A stretch of DNA of 64,000 nucleotides. Origin: Haemophilus haemolyticus M19501. Lineage in GTDB: Bacteria; Pseudomonadota; Gammaproteobacteria; Enterobacterales; Pasteurellaceae. Of this stretch, positions 22,102 to 31,074 are shown piece after piece (the stretch's first letter is position 1; each line of letters opens with the position of its first letter). The notes beneath the pieces were generated by a model. That model saw only the letters and a list, made by a program, of their open reading frames with translations, searched no databases and had not been told where the DNA came from. Made by a program: the position numbers and the translations under genes. The stretch is taken from the NCBI RefSeq assembly GCF_000222025.1, contig NZ_AFQO01000003.1, positions 186,001 to 250,000 of the forward strand. Direction: 5' to 3'.

Positions 22102-22957
22102 ATGCTTTTTTATTTCGTTCTAAAGATTTATGCTGAATCTGGACGATTTTCCCTTTAGCTTGAAAATATTCGCCTAACTGCTGGGCAATATAAACGGAGC
22201 GGTGTTTTCCCCCAGTACATCCAATGGCAATGGTTAAATAGCTACGATTATTTTTTTCTAACATTGGCAACCAAGTATCAATATAGTTACGAGTGAGGTA
22301 GATAAATTCATTTACTTGCGTGTGACTATTTAGAAATTCTGCTACTGGCGCATCTAATCCTGTCATTGGGCGTAATGTTGGATCCCAATGTGGGTTAGGC
22401 AAGAAACGGACATCGAAAACATAATCAGCGTCTAAAGGAATTCCATATTTAAAGCCAAAAGATTCAACAACGATTTTTAGTTCTTTATCACTATTTCCTC
22501 GTAAAAATTCGCGTAGGCGTTCCGCAAGGGTATGAGTAGAAAGATGAGTGGTATCAATAATAAAGTTTGCGTGTTGAATTAATGGCTCAAGGTAGCGATA
22601 TTCTTCATCTATTGCTGCTTCAAGAGATAGATCTTGCAAGGAAAGTGGGTGCAGACGGCGTGAGTCGCTATAACGACGAATCAATGTGCCACGATCTGTT
22701 TCAAGGAAAATAATCTTTAATTGATGATATTTTTGTAAGGTATTTAGAGTTTGTTCAAGAGTATTGGCTGAATTAGGAATATTACGAATATCAAGGCTGA
22801 TTGCGACAGAAGTTTGGGATTGAGATAGAATATCAGTCAATTGAGGAAGTAAATCTAGAGGAATATTATCAACACAATAATATCCGGCGTCTTCTAATGC
22901 TCGTAAGGCTACGGATTTTCCTGCGCCAGAACGTCCACTAATAATGATAATTTCCAT
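22100..22957 (-). CDS. rapZ: RNase adaptor / nucleotide-binding protein RapZ
   Basis: A 285-residue protein with Walker A GRSGAGKS near the N terminus, and the C-terminal [15 protein letters not shown] motif that binds GlcN6P and RNA in RapZ. In E. coli it guides RNase E to the sRNA GlmZ and so controls GlmS, the entry step of cell-wall sugars. The ATG at 22957 is preferred over a GTG at 22969 because GGGGA lies before it. It follows ptsN after 17 bp, as in enterobacteria, although no rpoN or npr gene is in this operon. Confidence 0.95.
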   Translation of the reverse strand: MEIIIISGRSGAGKSVALRALEDAGYYCVDNIPLDLLPQLTDILSQSQTSVAISLDIRNIPNSANTLEQTLNTLQKYHQLKIIFLETDRGTLIRRYSDSRRLHPLSLQDLSLEAAIDEEYRYLEPLIQHANFIIDTTHLSTHTLAERLREFLRGNSDKELKIVVESFGFKYGIPLDADYVFDVRFLPNPHWDPTLRPMTGLDAPVAEFLNSHTQVNEFIYLTRNYIDTWLPMLEKNNRSYLTIAIGCTGGKHRSVYIAQQLGEYFQAKGKIVQIQHKSLERNKKA

Positions 22958-22974
22958 AAGTTTCCCCACTGTAA

Positions 22975-23469
22975 TTATTCTTTTACTTCTTCCGGCGAAC
23001 TTTCTGCCCTATCTGAAATCTCAAAAACTTGCCAAATTTCATCCGCACTTTTGGCTGAACGCAATTGTTTCAACACATTTTTATCAGTCAGTTTTTCTAT
23101 TAATGATGCTAAAACTGGAATGTAGGTTTCACATTGATTTTCTGGAATCAGCAAGGCAAAGATTAAATCCACTGGTTTACCATCAAAAGCATCGTAATCA
23201 ATCGGATTATTGAGTTGCATAAATACTGCGATTGCTTTATCTGATACTGTTACGGGGATTTTCGCTTTTGGCATTGCAATCCCATTTCCTAAACTAGAAT
23301 TCCCCAGTTTTTCACGTTCAAAAAGGCATTCAAAACAGGCTTGTTCGCCTTGTTCTGCAAGGATTTGTTCTTCTACAAAATGCGCAATAGACTCAAATAA
23401 TCGTTTTTTGCTAGAAAAACTAACGCCCTGACGAATATTCTCAGGGCTTAATAGTTCAGTTATTTTCAT
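22975..23469 (-). CDS. ptsN: PTS IIA-like nitrogen-regulatory protein PtsN lacking the phospho-histidine
   Basis: A 164-residue EIIA(Ntr) domain protein, close to the family's usual length. In E. coli the phosphorylated His73 sits in GIAIPHGK; here the same place reads [10 protein letters not shown], so lysine replaces histidine (codon AAA, reverse strand near 23267). The protein should not accept phosphate from NPr. It could still act as a permanently 'unphosphorylated' partner of K+ transporters or kinases; that is inference. Located between lptB and rapZ with spacings of 2 and 17 bases. Confidence 0.93.
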   Translation of the reverse strand: MKITELLSPENIRQGVSFSSKKRLFESIAHFVEEQILAEQGEQACFECLFEREKLGNSSLGNGIAMPKAKIPVTVSDKAIAVFMQLNNPIDYDAFDGKPVDLIFALLIPENQCETYIPVLASLIEKLTDKNVLKQLRSAKSADEIWQVFEISDRAESSPEEVKE

Positions 23470-23471
23470 TT

Positions 23472-24197
23472 TTATAATTTGAATTGTTCGCCCAAATAAA
23501 CGCGTTTAACGTGTTCATCGTTCATCACTTGTTCTGGTGTGCCTGTTGCGATAATTTTGCCTTCACCTACAATATAAGCGCGTTCACATACATCAAGTGT
23601 TTCACGTACATTATGATCGGTAATCAAAACACCTAATCCTCGGTTACGTAAGTCGGTGATAATTTTCTTAATATCGCTGACAGAAATTGGATCTACACCA
23701 GCAAATGGCTCATCTAATAGAATAAACTTGGGATTTGCAGCTAATGCTCGTGCGATTTCAACTCGACGACGTTCACCGCCAGATAATGACTGACCTAAAC
23801 TATCCCGAATATGGCCAATATTAAATTCCTCAATCAACTCATCAGCTTTTTCTCGACGTTGTTGAGAGGTTAAATCTTTGCGTATTTCTAATACAGCCAT
23901 TAGATTTTCGTATACAGTCAAACGGCGAAAAATAGAGACTTCTTGTGGTAAATAACCGATTCCACGTTGCGCACGATTATGCATTGGGAGTAAGCTAATA
24001 TCTTCTCCGTCAATAATAATTTTACCTTGATCTTGGCGAACTAATCCGACAACCATGTAGAAGGTTGTTGTTTTCCCAGCACCGTTTGGCCCGAGCAAAC
24101 CGACAATTTCATTAGAATTTACGGTTAAACTGACATCCGAAACAACTTTACGACTTTTGTAGCTTTTAGCTAAATTCTCTGCAGTCAAAATTGACAT
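23472..24197 (-). CDS. lptB: LPS export ABC transporter ATPase LptB
   Basis: A 241-residue ABC ATPase with Walker [10 protein letters not shown], signature LSGGERRR and Walker [11 protein letters not shown], and the LptB-typical [16 protein letters not shown] segment. It powers extraction of LPS from the inner membrane with LptFG (elsewhere) and passes it to LptC-LptA encoded upstream in the same operon. Confidence 0.98.
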   Translation of the reverse strand: MSILTAENLAKSYKSRKVVSDVSLTVNSNEIVGLLGPNGAGKTTTFYMVVGLVRQDQGKIIIDGEDISLLPMHNRAQRGIGYLPQEVSIFRRLTVYENLMAVLEIRKDLTSQQRREKADELIEEFNIGHIRDSLGQSLSGGERRRVEIARALAANPKFILLDEPFAGVDPISVSDIKKIITDLRNRGLGVLITDHNVRETLDVCERAYIVGEGKIIATGTPEQVMNDEHVKRVYLGEQFKL

Positions 24198-24200
24198 AGA

Positions 24201-24719
24201 TTACTTCCCTTTAGCTTGTTGTAATTGAGATGGAATAAGGACTGTGGTTACCCGTGATTTTCCATTGCCATTAGCTTTAAGTTGCTGTTTTTTCACATCG
24301 TAGGTAATTAGTTGTCCATTAATTTTACTATCAAGCTGCTTTAATTCGGCATTGTTGGTTAATGTTAAAAATTCAGTACCAAGATCATAGTGAACTTTGT
24401 TTGCTTTTCCATCCACTGGCTTACCATTATCTAACTGTTGATGGAATGTGACTGGCGTACCGAATGCTTCTACAGTTTCTTTTTTCCCTGATTTTTCAGC
24501 GGGACGAGTGATAACAACTTTATTTGCTTTAATGATGATAGATCCCTGTGTAATTACTACATTATCTGTGAATGTCACTACACTTTTTTCCATATCTAAG
24601 GATTGATTATCCGAAACGATATTTATCGGCTGATTAACGTCATCTTTCAATGCAAAAGCTGAGCTTGATGCTAATACCATCGTTGCAAGAAAAAGAATTT
24701 TATTGCTTACTAACTTCAT
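24201..24719 (-). CDS. lptA: LPS transport periplasmic protein LptA
   Basis: A 172-residue periplasmic protein: signal peptide of about 23 residues ending SSSAFA, then an OstA-type beta-jellyroll (QPINIVSDNQSLDMEKS). It bridges LptC and LptD so that LPS crosses the periplasm. Its start overlaps the lptC 3' end by 20 bases. A short Lys/Gln-rich tail ends the protein. Confidence 0.96.
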   Translation of the reverse strand: MKLVSNKILFLATMVLASSSAFALKDDVNQPINIVSDNQSLDMEKSVVTFTDNVVITQGSIIIKANKVVITRPAEKSGKKETVEAFGTPVTFHQQLDNGKPVDGKANKVHYDLGTEFLTLTNNAELKQLDSKINGQLITYDVKKQQLKANGNGKSRVTTVLIPSQLQQAKGK

Positions 24720-25308
24720 AATATGTTTTTACCTGTTCCTTTAATGTCGCCACTTGTTGGCGTAAATTTCCGACTAATTTTAATCCTGTAGAACTAAAAT
24801 TTTTACCCTTAATTTTAACCTGTGTTTCGGAAGTCATATCCTGTGTTTTCAAATTGACGACCGCTGATTCTGTTTCAATGCGTTGCAAACGAGAATCTGA
24901 TGTTAAACTTTGCGCGACGACATTACCCTCTAAATACAATATTTGATCTTTTGTCAATCTTGCTTGATTTGCGCTTAATTTCCAGTTTTGTGTGCTAAAA
25001 AAATCTACATTTTGATTGGAATTTTGTTCCTTTTCATTTGATGTTATGGGATATAAATAAACTAAAGGCGCGGTAAAAAGGGTTTGTTCATTGACTGTAT
25101 AATGTTCAATTTTATCGGATAAAGCCAAATATTGTTTTTTACCCTCAGGGGAAAAAACCGTTGTTTCCATTTTATAACCCACATAATCTGGACTATCTGG
25201 CTTTTTCACAAGTTCAGATAAATCTGCGGTTTCCTGATTTAAGGAATAAAACCACGCCAAAGCACAAAGTGCGATAACGCCCAAAATTACATTCCAACGA
25301 ATATTCAT
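24700..25308 (-). CDS. lptC: LPS export protein LptC
   Basis: A 202-residue bitopic inner-membrane protein: one N-terminal helix (about residues 5-22) and a periplasmic LptC/OstA-like fold. It receives LPS from LptBFG and hands it to LptA. First gene of lptC-lptA-lptB-ptsN-rapZ; it lacks kdsC/kdsD neighbours found in enterobacteria. Weak sequence identity is normal in this family; context is firm. Confidence 0.94.
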   Translation of the reverse strand: MNIRWNVILGVIALCALAWFYSLNQETADLSELVKKPDSPDYVGYKMETTVFSPEGKKQYLALSDKIEHYTVNEQTLFTAPLVYLYPITSNEKEQNSNQNVDFFSTQNWKLSANQARLTKDQILYLEGNVVAQSLTSDSRLQRIETESAVVNLKTQDMTSETQVKIKGKNFSSTGLKLVGNLRQQVATLKEQVKTYYEVSKQ

Positions 25309-25357
25309 TTTATTTCAATCACTTATCCACAAAGTGCGGATGAAAATTTCAATGTTT

Positions 25358-25894
25358 TTAATCTTCCAACATTAATACCTTGAGCATTTGATAAATTTCT
25401 CGATAGGCTTTCGATGGTTTATTTTGCTCACGTTCTTTTTGTGCCGAACGAATCAGATTGCGTAGTTGCTGACGATCGCCATTAGGATAATCATTTAATA
25501 AATCAGTTAAAGCCACGTCACCTTTTTCCACTAATTCATCCCGCACTTTTTCGATTTTGTGCAGCATAGCCTGCTGCTGGTTATGTTTATTTTCGATTTT
25601 ATCTAATGCTTCACGAATAGGCTCAACATCAATGCCTCGAAATAATTTGCCGATATACTGTAATTGACGGCGACGAGCTTCTTTTTGTAAACGCTGTGCA
25701 AGTTCAATGGCATCAAGTAAGGATTCATCAAGTGGGATTTTTGCCAGATTGTTTTTCGTGAGATTGACAATCTTTTCGCCAAGTTGTTTTAAATCTTCTG
25801 CATCGCGTTTGATTTCGCTTTTACTTACCCAAATAATTTCTTCTTGATCTTCATCTTCCCAATCGAAAACTTCTTTTTTCTTACGTTTTGCCAT
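25358..25894 (-). CDS. darP: Ribosome-associated protein DarP (YjgA)
   Basis: A 178-residue, highly charged helical protein of the DUF615/YjgA family ([44 protein letters not shown]). In E. coli it binds late 50S precursors and helps assembly. It lies divergent from pmbA with 87 bp between the starts; in enterobacteria the two are likewise neighbours. Confidence 0.94.
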   Translation of the reverse strand: MAKRKKKEVFDWEDEDQEEIIWVSKSEIKRDAEDLKQLGEKIVNLTKNNLAKIPLDESLLDAIELAQRLQKEARRRQLQYIGKLFRGIDVEPIREALDKIENKHNQQQAMLHKIEKVRDELVEKGDVALTDLLNDYPNGDRQQLRNLIRSAQKEREQNKPSKAYREIYQMLKVLMLED

Positions 25895-25981
25895 TTTTTA
25901 TCCTTATAAAAATTGGCGCGCATTTTACCATAAACTTTGAAAATAAGATAAAATGTTGAAAATTTTTAATAGGAAAAAATA

Positions 25982-27337
25982 ATGAAAACAGCTGAAAATT
26001 CAACCGCACTTTTAAAAGCACAAGAACAAGAATTACGTCAAGCCGTCAGTTTTGCAGTGGAGTTAGCAACGAAAGCTGGCGCAAGTGCAGAAGTTGCCGT
26101 CACTAAAGTGAGCGGATTGTCAGTATCCACACGCTTGCAAGAAATTGAAAATGTTGAATTTACTAATGATGGCGCATTGGGGATCTCCGTTTATATGGGG
26201 CAACAAAAAGGCAATGCTTCTACTTCCGATTTAAGCGAAAGCGCAATTAAAAATGCGGTAGAAGCCGCACTTGCAATTGCAAAATACACTTCACCCGATG
26301 ATTGCACAGGGTTGGCTGATAAAGATCTAATGGCTTTTGATGCGCCTGATTTAGAGCTTTATCATGCTGCTGATGTGGATGTTGATAAAGCAACAGAACT
26401 TGCGCTTCAGGCTGAAAAGGCGGCTTTACAGGCGGACGAGCGTATTATAAATAGTAATGGTGCAAGTTTTAATTCACATACAGGCGTGAAAGTGTATGGA
26501 AATAGTCATGGCATGTTGCAAAGTTATTTATCAAGCCGTTATTCCTTATCTTGTTCGGTTATTGGTGGCGTAGAAGATGCCTTAGAAAATGATTACGAAT
26601 ATACAATTTCTCGTGAATTTGACAAACTCCAATCGCCAATTTGGGTTGGAGAAAATTGTGCAAAGAAAGTCGTTTCTCGTTTAAATCCTCAAAAATTGAG
26701 TACACGAGAAGTGCCTGTTATTTTCTTAAATGATGTTGCCACTGGTCTTATTTCTCACTTTGCCGCTGCAATAAGTGGTGGCAGTTTATATAGAAAATCG
26801 AGTTTTTTGCTCGATCATTTAGATAAACAGGTCTTACCAGATTGGTTTAATATTAGTGAACGACCACATTTATTACGCCGTTTAGCTTCTACGCCTTTTG
26901 ATAGTGAAGGTGTTCGTACGCAAGATCGTGAAATTGTCGAAGGCGGGATATTACAAACTTATTTAGTGACAAGTTACAGTGGTAAAAAACTTGGTATGCC
27001 AAGTACAGGGCATGCTGGAGGCATTCACAACTGGCTTGTTAAGCCAAATTTGAACGGTGGATTGACCGCACTTTTACGTCAAATGGGAACTGGATTGTTA
27101 GTAACTGATGTCATGGGACAAGGTGTCAATATCGTTACAGGCGATTATTCCCGTGGCGCATCAGGTTTTTGGGTGGAAAATGGTGAAATTCAATATCCCG
27201 TCGCCGAAATTACTATTGCGGGGCAATTGCAAGATATGTTGAAGAATATGGTTGCTGTAGCGGATGATATAGAGCATCGTTCTAACATCCAAACGGGTTC
27301 TATTTTGTTAGATAAGATAAAAATTTCAGGAAATTAA
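25982..27337 (+). CDS. pmbA: Metalloprotease PmbA/TldE
   Basis: A 451-residue member of the TldD/PmbA family. TldD-TldE complexes process unfolded or modified peptides such as microcin B17 and degrade CcdA. The C-terminal half shows [14 protein letters not shown] and the [15 protein letters not shown] motif typical of PmbA. TldE lacks the zinc ligands, which reside in TldD (not in this window). AGGAAAAAATA precedes the ATG. Two USS copies are inside the gene. Confidence 0.96.
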   Translation: MKTAENSTALLKAQEQELRQAVSFAVELATKAGASAEVAVTKVSGLSVSTRLQEIENVEFTNDGALGISVYMGQQKGNASTSDLSESAIKNAVEAALAIAKYTSPDDCTGLADKDLMAFDAPDLELYHAADVDVDKATELALQAEKAALQADERIINSNGASFNSHTGVKVYGNSHGMLQSYLSSRYSLSCSVIGGVEDALENDYEYTISREFDKLQSPIWVGENCAKKVVSRLNPQKLSTREVPVIFLNDVATGLISHFAAAISGGSLYRKSSFLLDHLDKQVLPDWFNISERPHLLRRLASTPFDSEGVRTQDREIVEGGILQTYLVTSYSGKKLGMPSTGHAGGIHNWLVKPNLNGGLTALLRQMGTGLLVTDVMGQGVNIVTGDYSRGASGFWVENGEIQYPVAEITIAGQLQDMLKNMVAVADDIEHRSNIQTGSILLDKIKISGN

Positions 27338-27352
27338 GAATATTTTTGAAAT

Positions 27353-27395
27353 TGAGAATAATTCTTATTGACAATGGATAAATATCTGTTACTAT
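27353..27395 (+). promoter_or_regulatory. Fur box overlapping a sigma-70 promoter
   Basis: TGAGAATAATTCTTA (27353-27367) is a 7-1-7 near-palindrome close to the Fur consensus. It abuts a -35 TTGACA (27368-27373); a -10 TACTAT follows at 27390-27395 with 16 bp spacing. Iron-loaded Fur bound here would block the promoter of the short transcript that follows. Confidence 0.75.
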
Positions 27396-27401
27396 ACGTA
27401 C

Positions 27402-27497
27402 ATCTGTTAAGCGATTGCAGGTTGCTCCAACAGGTAGAGTAGAAAGTAAATTCGTTAGGGTTCAAAAAGGCTGAAGGTTTAAACTTCAGCCTTTTTT
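27402..27497 (+). ncRNA. Fur-controlled small RNA (HrrF-like candidate)
   Basis: About 96 bases lie between the promoter above and a strong terminator (GGCTGAAG 27469-27476 / CTTCAGCC 27484-27491 plus six T). No open frame of note is present. Promoter, Fur box and terminator together indicate an iron-starvation small RNA. H. influenzae has a described Fur-repressed sRNA called HrrF; I cannot verify from this sequence alone that this is it. Transcript start is estimated from the -10 position. Confidence 0.7.
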
Positions 27498-27572
27498 ATT
27501 TTTTATTTCTTGAATAGGAAAATGCTATTTGATAGAATGAATAAGATTTTCTATTGACAAAAGGATATTTTT

Positions 27573-28266
27573 ATGAAGAATATGAAACGAGCTCTGCTCC
27601 TCTGCGGCTCTAGCTGCCGATAATGAACAAAGCAAAGGTTTTTATGTTCAAGCTGATTTAGGTTATGCTTGGGAAAAACTTACCAATGATAGCGTTAATG
27701 CTAAATATAAAAATAAAGCCCTCCATCCACGCTTTTCTTTAGGTTATGATTTTGGTCAATGGCGTTTAGCTTTTGATTATTCTCGTTATAAACCGCTTAG
27801 AAAAGATGCCCATTCCTATACTTCTCAAGAGCCAATATTCATAACTGAATATAACACACATAATAAAGTAAAAAGTGAGACGTTCGGTGTTGCTGCGATT
27901 TATGATTTTGAAACCAAATCGCCTATTAAACCTTATATTGGTGCGCGCTTAAGTGTAAATCATATTACTATGGATTTTAGTGATGATGGTTATATTACTA
28001 ATACACATAACTTGGTTACTATTCCTGCTGGAACAGTAAGTCCTGGTTTTCCAGCTATTGCACCGCATCAAACAGTAAATTTTGCTCCTACTACAAACCA
28101 CATTAGCCTCACTCGCGTAGGTCTTGGTGCAATAGTTGGAGTAAGCTATGAAATTACCAAAAATCTTGCTTTGGATCTGGCATATCATTATGACGACTGG
28201 GGTAAATTAGAGAAAAATAAAATTAGAACTCATGAAGTTTCTACTGGGCTGAGATTTACGTTCTAA
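27573..28266 (+). pseudogene. Opa-like outer-membrane beta-barrel gene, frameshifted in the signal peptide
   Basis: An ATG at 27573 behind AAGGATAT starts MKNMKRALLL, but that frame stops at 27624 after 16 codons. The +1 frame then runs open from about 27600 to 28266 and encodes an Opa/OmpW-like barrel (SKGFYVQADLGYAWEK; C-terminal STGLRFTF with terminal Phe). Joined, the protein would be ~225 residues with an unusually short signal peptide, suggesting loss of bases (two plus a multiple of three) or gain of one within 27591-27612. As read, it would not be exported or made. Confidence 0.75.
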
Positions 28267-28282
28267 ATCTATTAAGAAAAAT

Positions 28283-28314
28283 AAAAAACTAAGTTGAAAG
28301 ACTTAGTTTTTTTA
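28283..28314 (+). terminator. Terminator after the Opa-like pseudogene
   Basis: AAAACTAAGT / ACTTAGTTTT around a 6-base loop, followed by TTTTATA. It ends the Opa-like transcript. Confidence 0.8.
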
Positions 28315-28360
28315 TAAGGCTGATATGACTTTGACCAATCATTGTGGATATATGTGATTA

Positions 28361-28471
28361 GGGCAGGAATACAAAGGCTGAAGGTTTAAACTTCAGCTTT
28401 TTTTTGTAAAACAGCAAACGATTTTATCCCCTGTCATTTCATAAGGAAACAAAATGAAAAAACACCACGTA
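28361..28471 (+). repeat. Left copy of the hpt promoter/start region (direct repeat)
   Basis: 111 bp nearly identical to 37120-37229: it includes a terminator hairpin (GGCTGAAG/CTTCAGC), the spacer, the ribosome binding site AAGGAAAC and the first codons of hpt (MKKHHV at 28454). Identity stops at 28471, where dyad-repeat DNA begins. It marks the left edge of the inserted block. Confidence 0.9.
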
Positions 28472-28551
28472 CCTGTAGGGTGGCATAAGGATAAATGCGG
28501 GCTTATGCCCCTCTTTTTGTTTACTATGCTTAAAGATGGTATATAAGTTAT

Positions 28552-29139
28552 CTATGAAATAAAATTATCACATTCTAAGATTTCATTTTTACTATCCAAA
28601 TTTGTAAAAGAATTCGCAATATTAATTAATTTCTGTATTAAAGATTTATCATTTTCAATCCGACTATGGGCATCAGGGCTTATAACACCCAAGATAAGGA
28701 TACAATTTGAAATATTAGGATGTTTTATATACAAGACGTAATTATCGCTAGTTCTTGATTCAGCAGTTTTACGTTTCCACTTGGGAGATTTGAAATCTTC
28801 ATCACTTAATGCGATATGTATTTTAGATATTAAAGAATTATATTGGTCTCTATTTATAATTTTACCTTCTATAGATACCCCTAGACGCCCCTGTTTTCCT
28901 AGTTGTAAGGGATATTCTAATTCATCGCAATCATCAATATGTTGTGATTGAGCTCGGCATTCGTTAATATTCTCAATCTGTTGAATATCTTTTCCTAGCG
29001 CAATTAATTGTAATTTGTCGATTTTATAATCTAGAGATTTTTTAAGAAAAAAGAGCATATTAATATTTAAGTTAAACCGAGAAATACTCATTAGACTTAT
29101 TAATAGAAGATCGTAATGAATATTTGATTTTAGACTCAC
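28552..29139 (-). CDS. Unknown protein, second gene of an accessory two-gene module
   Basis: 195 residues from a GTG at 29139; an ATG 16 codons inside (MSISRF) is an alternative because no good ribosome binding site precedes either. The N terminus is hydrophobic up to about residue 33, then a mixed, soluble domain with RLGVSIEGKIINRDQY and a stretch of beta-strands (NYVLYIKHPNISNCILILG). I do not recognise the family. It begins 12 bases after the preceding gene's stop. Codon use is more AT-rich than the flanking core genes, suggesting transfer. The 28472-28551 gap holds a dyad hairpin remnant. Confidence 0.6.
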   Translation of the reverse strand: MSLKSNIHYDLLLISLMSISRFNLNINMLFFLKKSLDYKIDKLQLIALGKDIQQIENINECRAQSQHIDDCDELEYPLQLGKQGRLGVSIEGKIINRDQYNSLISKIHIALSDEDFKSPKWKRKTAESRTSDNYVLYIKHPNISNCILILGVISPDAHSRIENDKSLIQKLINIANSFTNLDSKNEILECDNFIS

Positions 29140-29151
29140 AATGTTCTACAT

Positions 29152-29734
29152 TTAATTCTTTATTTTTTTCTTTGGAAAGGATAACAAAGAAATATCCTTT
29201 ATGGTTATTGAAATGTCTCTTAAGCCACTTCTAATTAATTGCATTTCTCTTAGTATACTTTTTTCATTTTTTGCCAAATCTAAATTTAGTTCTCTTTTTA
29301 TTGAAAGAATGCCCTCTAAAGACTCAACATATTGAATATATATTTTTGCACTTTTTAGCTACTTGTTTAGTAAAAAAACTTCGATTTTTCTTTAAGAACG
29401 AGATATTAGATTGAATATCTTTTAATAGAACAAGTAATTCATAAATGCCATCATTTAGTTCTGAAATATCACTACTAATCTCATTGATAAAGTTTTTAAA
29501 TTCTAGAATCTTGGTTTGATCAATAGTTTTTAAAGGAGTTTTATGATTATTGATCAACTCTTTAATCTCTCTAATTTTTTCATTATTCATACTTTTAGTA
29601 ACTTGAATGATAGCTTTATTTGTAGCATTGTAAGAGGATGGAAGATCAGAACTTGTTTTGGATGCTCCAATCGCTACAGCAAACAAACCTACAAAGAAAG
29701 TTTTTCCAATAGAAAGAGGAGGTAGTTTAGACAT
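29152..29734 (-). pseudogene. Unknown single-helix, coiled-coil protein; frameshifted first gene of the module
   Basis: The frame from the ATG at 29734 gives 136 residues and stops at 29324. In the next frame, opening at 29358, coding continues without a stop to TAA at 29152 (IYIQYVESLEGILSIKREL onward). One surplus A in the A5 runs around 29343-29356 would explain it; repaired length is about 193 residues. Features: hydrophobic helix at residues 10-24 and long heptad-like helices after it. No family recognised. Could be a sequencing error, a true loss, or programmed slippage. Confidence 0.6.
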
Positions 29735-29740
29735 AATACA

Positions 29741-30120
29741 GAATTGAATAGATATACTTTGTTTAATTTATGTTAAGTATAATACTTAATTACAGGAAAA
29801 ATACAACTTCCATTACAACTTCCATAATGTATAAAAGCAGAAAATTTATCAGATCCAGCCGTAAAACTCCGTTTTTTAGAGCGGAGATATAAGAAACAAA
29901 CGGCGTAGCCGTTTCAAGGCTAACTAATCGGGTGTTTGTTGTTGCTCGATGTATTGGCAAATAAATTAAAAGATTTTCAACCCTCTAATATTGCAAGCCA
30001 ATCTGAAGAAACACCCCCGCCTTATTATTAATTTTTGTGATGTAGAGAATGAAAAGTAATTGCAGGCTGGGCGTAGCCCACGCGGGATATAACAAACGCG
30101 TGGGCTTAGATTGCGTTACA
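29741..30120. other. Non-coding, mosaic stretch between the unknown module and hifA
   Basis: No full gene. It contains a hairpin AAACGGC-GTA-GCCGTTT (29898-29914), a 35-codon open tail at 29924-30031 ending in the residues EETPPPYY that looks like the 3' remnant of a lost gene (source unknown), and an inverted repeat GCCCACGCG (30076-30084) / CGCGTGGGC (30097-30105) that probably terminates hifA from the other strand. Confidence 0.5.
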
Positions 30121-30127
30121 TTAGGAA

Positions 30128-30766
30128 TTATTCGTAAGCAATTTGGAAATCAACTGAGGTTTGTACTTTGCCCGCGGTTGCTTGACCTATTGCGTAATAT
30201 TGAGAAATAAAATGGAGGTCAACTGAGTTATTATTTGTTGATGCTGTACTGCCCGAAATATGTTTATTCGCTACGGCGGTTGAGTCTAATTGTGTTCCTT
30301 GTACTCCATTGGCGTTCGAATGAACAAAATCTTCCGTTTCTTTACCTACTACTTTAATTGGTGTTGTACCATTAGCTTCCATAAGCTGAATATTAACGTT
30401 ACTCGCTTTATCTGTACCTGTCATATTCTTCAATGTATAGTTGTGATTCTTATCCGCATTGTCCCAAGAATAGAAATATAGCCCAACTTTTTTCGCTTGA
30501 TTATTGCCTTGAGCGGCAATTTGACAATCGTTCAATGTAATCGTAAATGGCGTTGGCATCGCAGTATTTCCGTCAGTAGATAAACTATTTTTACCTACAT
30601 CATTTAACACAACGCTCAGATTTTTATGTTCTGATTTCACTTTACAAGTATTTTCAACAACCTTACCAAAGAAAGTAACTTTACCAGAGGTTTCTGCATT
30701 AACATTCGCCTGCACATTTCCCGCAAATGCCAATAAAATTAAGCTACCAAGTAGTGTTTTTTTCAT
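30128..30766 (-). CDS. hifA: Major pilin HifA
   Basis: A 212-residue chaperone-usher pilin. Signal peptide MKKTLLGSLILLAFAGNVQA, then the pilin domain with the Cys pair (VVENTC and LNDC) and the C-terminal donor strand VDFQIAYE with penultimate tyrosine, which the chaperone and usher recognise. It polymerises into the hemagglutinating pilus rod. The ATG at 30766 with GGAG 9 bases upstream is chosen; the open frame upstream to 30949 lacks pilin features. It is divergent from hifBCDE, with a TA-repeat promoter 135 bp upstream. Confidence 0.93.
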   Translation of the reverse strand: MKKTLLGSLILLAFAGNVQANVNAETSGKVTFFGKVVENTCKVKSEHKNLSVVLNDVGKNSLSTDGNTAMPTPFTITLNDCQIAAQGNNQAKKVGLYFYSWDNADKNHNYTLKNMTGTDKASNVNIQLMEANGTTPIKVVGKETEDFVHSNANGVQGTQLDSTAVANKHISGSTASTNNNSVDLHFISQYYAIGQATAGKVQTSVDFQIAYE

Positions 30767-30900
30767 AATAAATTGCTCCATAAAAGAGGTTTGCGCCTTA
30801 TAAATAAGGCAAAAGATGAATATAAACCGTTTATCAAAATGCCAAAGCCTCAATAAACAGCAAGATTTGTTTTCCCAAAAAAAGTAAAAAACGCTTCCAT

Positions 30901-30920
30901 TATATATACATATATATATA
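30901..30920. promoter_or_regulatory. TA-dinucleotide tract in the hif promoter region
   Basis: Ten dinucleotides, (TA)4-CA-(TA)5, running into TATAAT-like -10 elements on both strands (TATAAT reading left near 30899-30904 and right near 30917-30922). In H. influenzae type b the hifA/hifB promoters overlap at a TA tract whose length sets pilus phase. Here one unit is CA, breaking the pure repeat. Confidence 0.75.
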
Positions 30921-31074
30921 ATTAAAGTTCTTTTTGAAAAAAATTGCATATTTTATTTTGAATTTTCGCTGTAGGTTGGCTTTAGCTTACGTGGGAAAGA
31001 CGAGAAAACCTTACAACACGAGGCATTGCACTTTTTTAACGCGTGGGCTTACGCCCACCCTACGAGATTAGCGG

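Noticed and set aside
28454-28550. A second hpt gene start (MKKHHV...)
   Set aside because: Only the first six codons are present; the sequence diverges at 28471 into dyad DNA. It is a duplication remnant.
30767-30949. N-terminal extension of HifA
   Set aside because: The extension lies across the promoter spacer, and the true signal peptide begins at 30766 behind a GGAG site.
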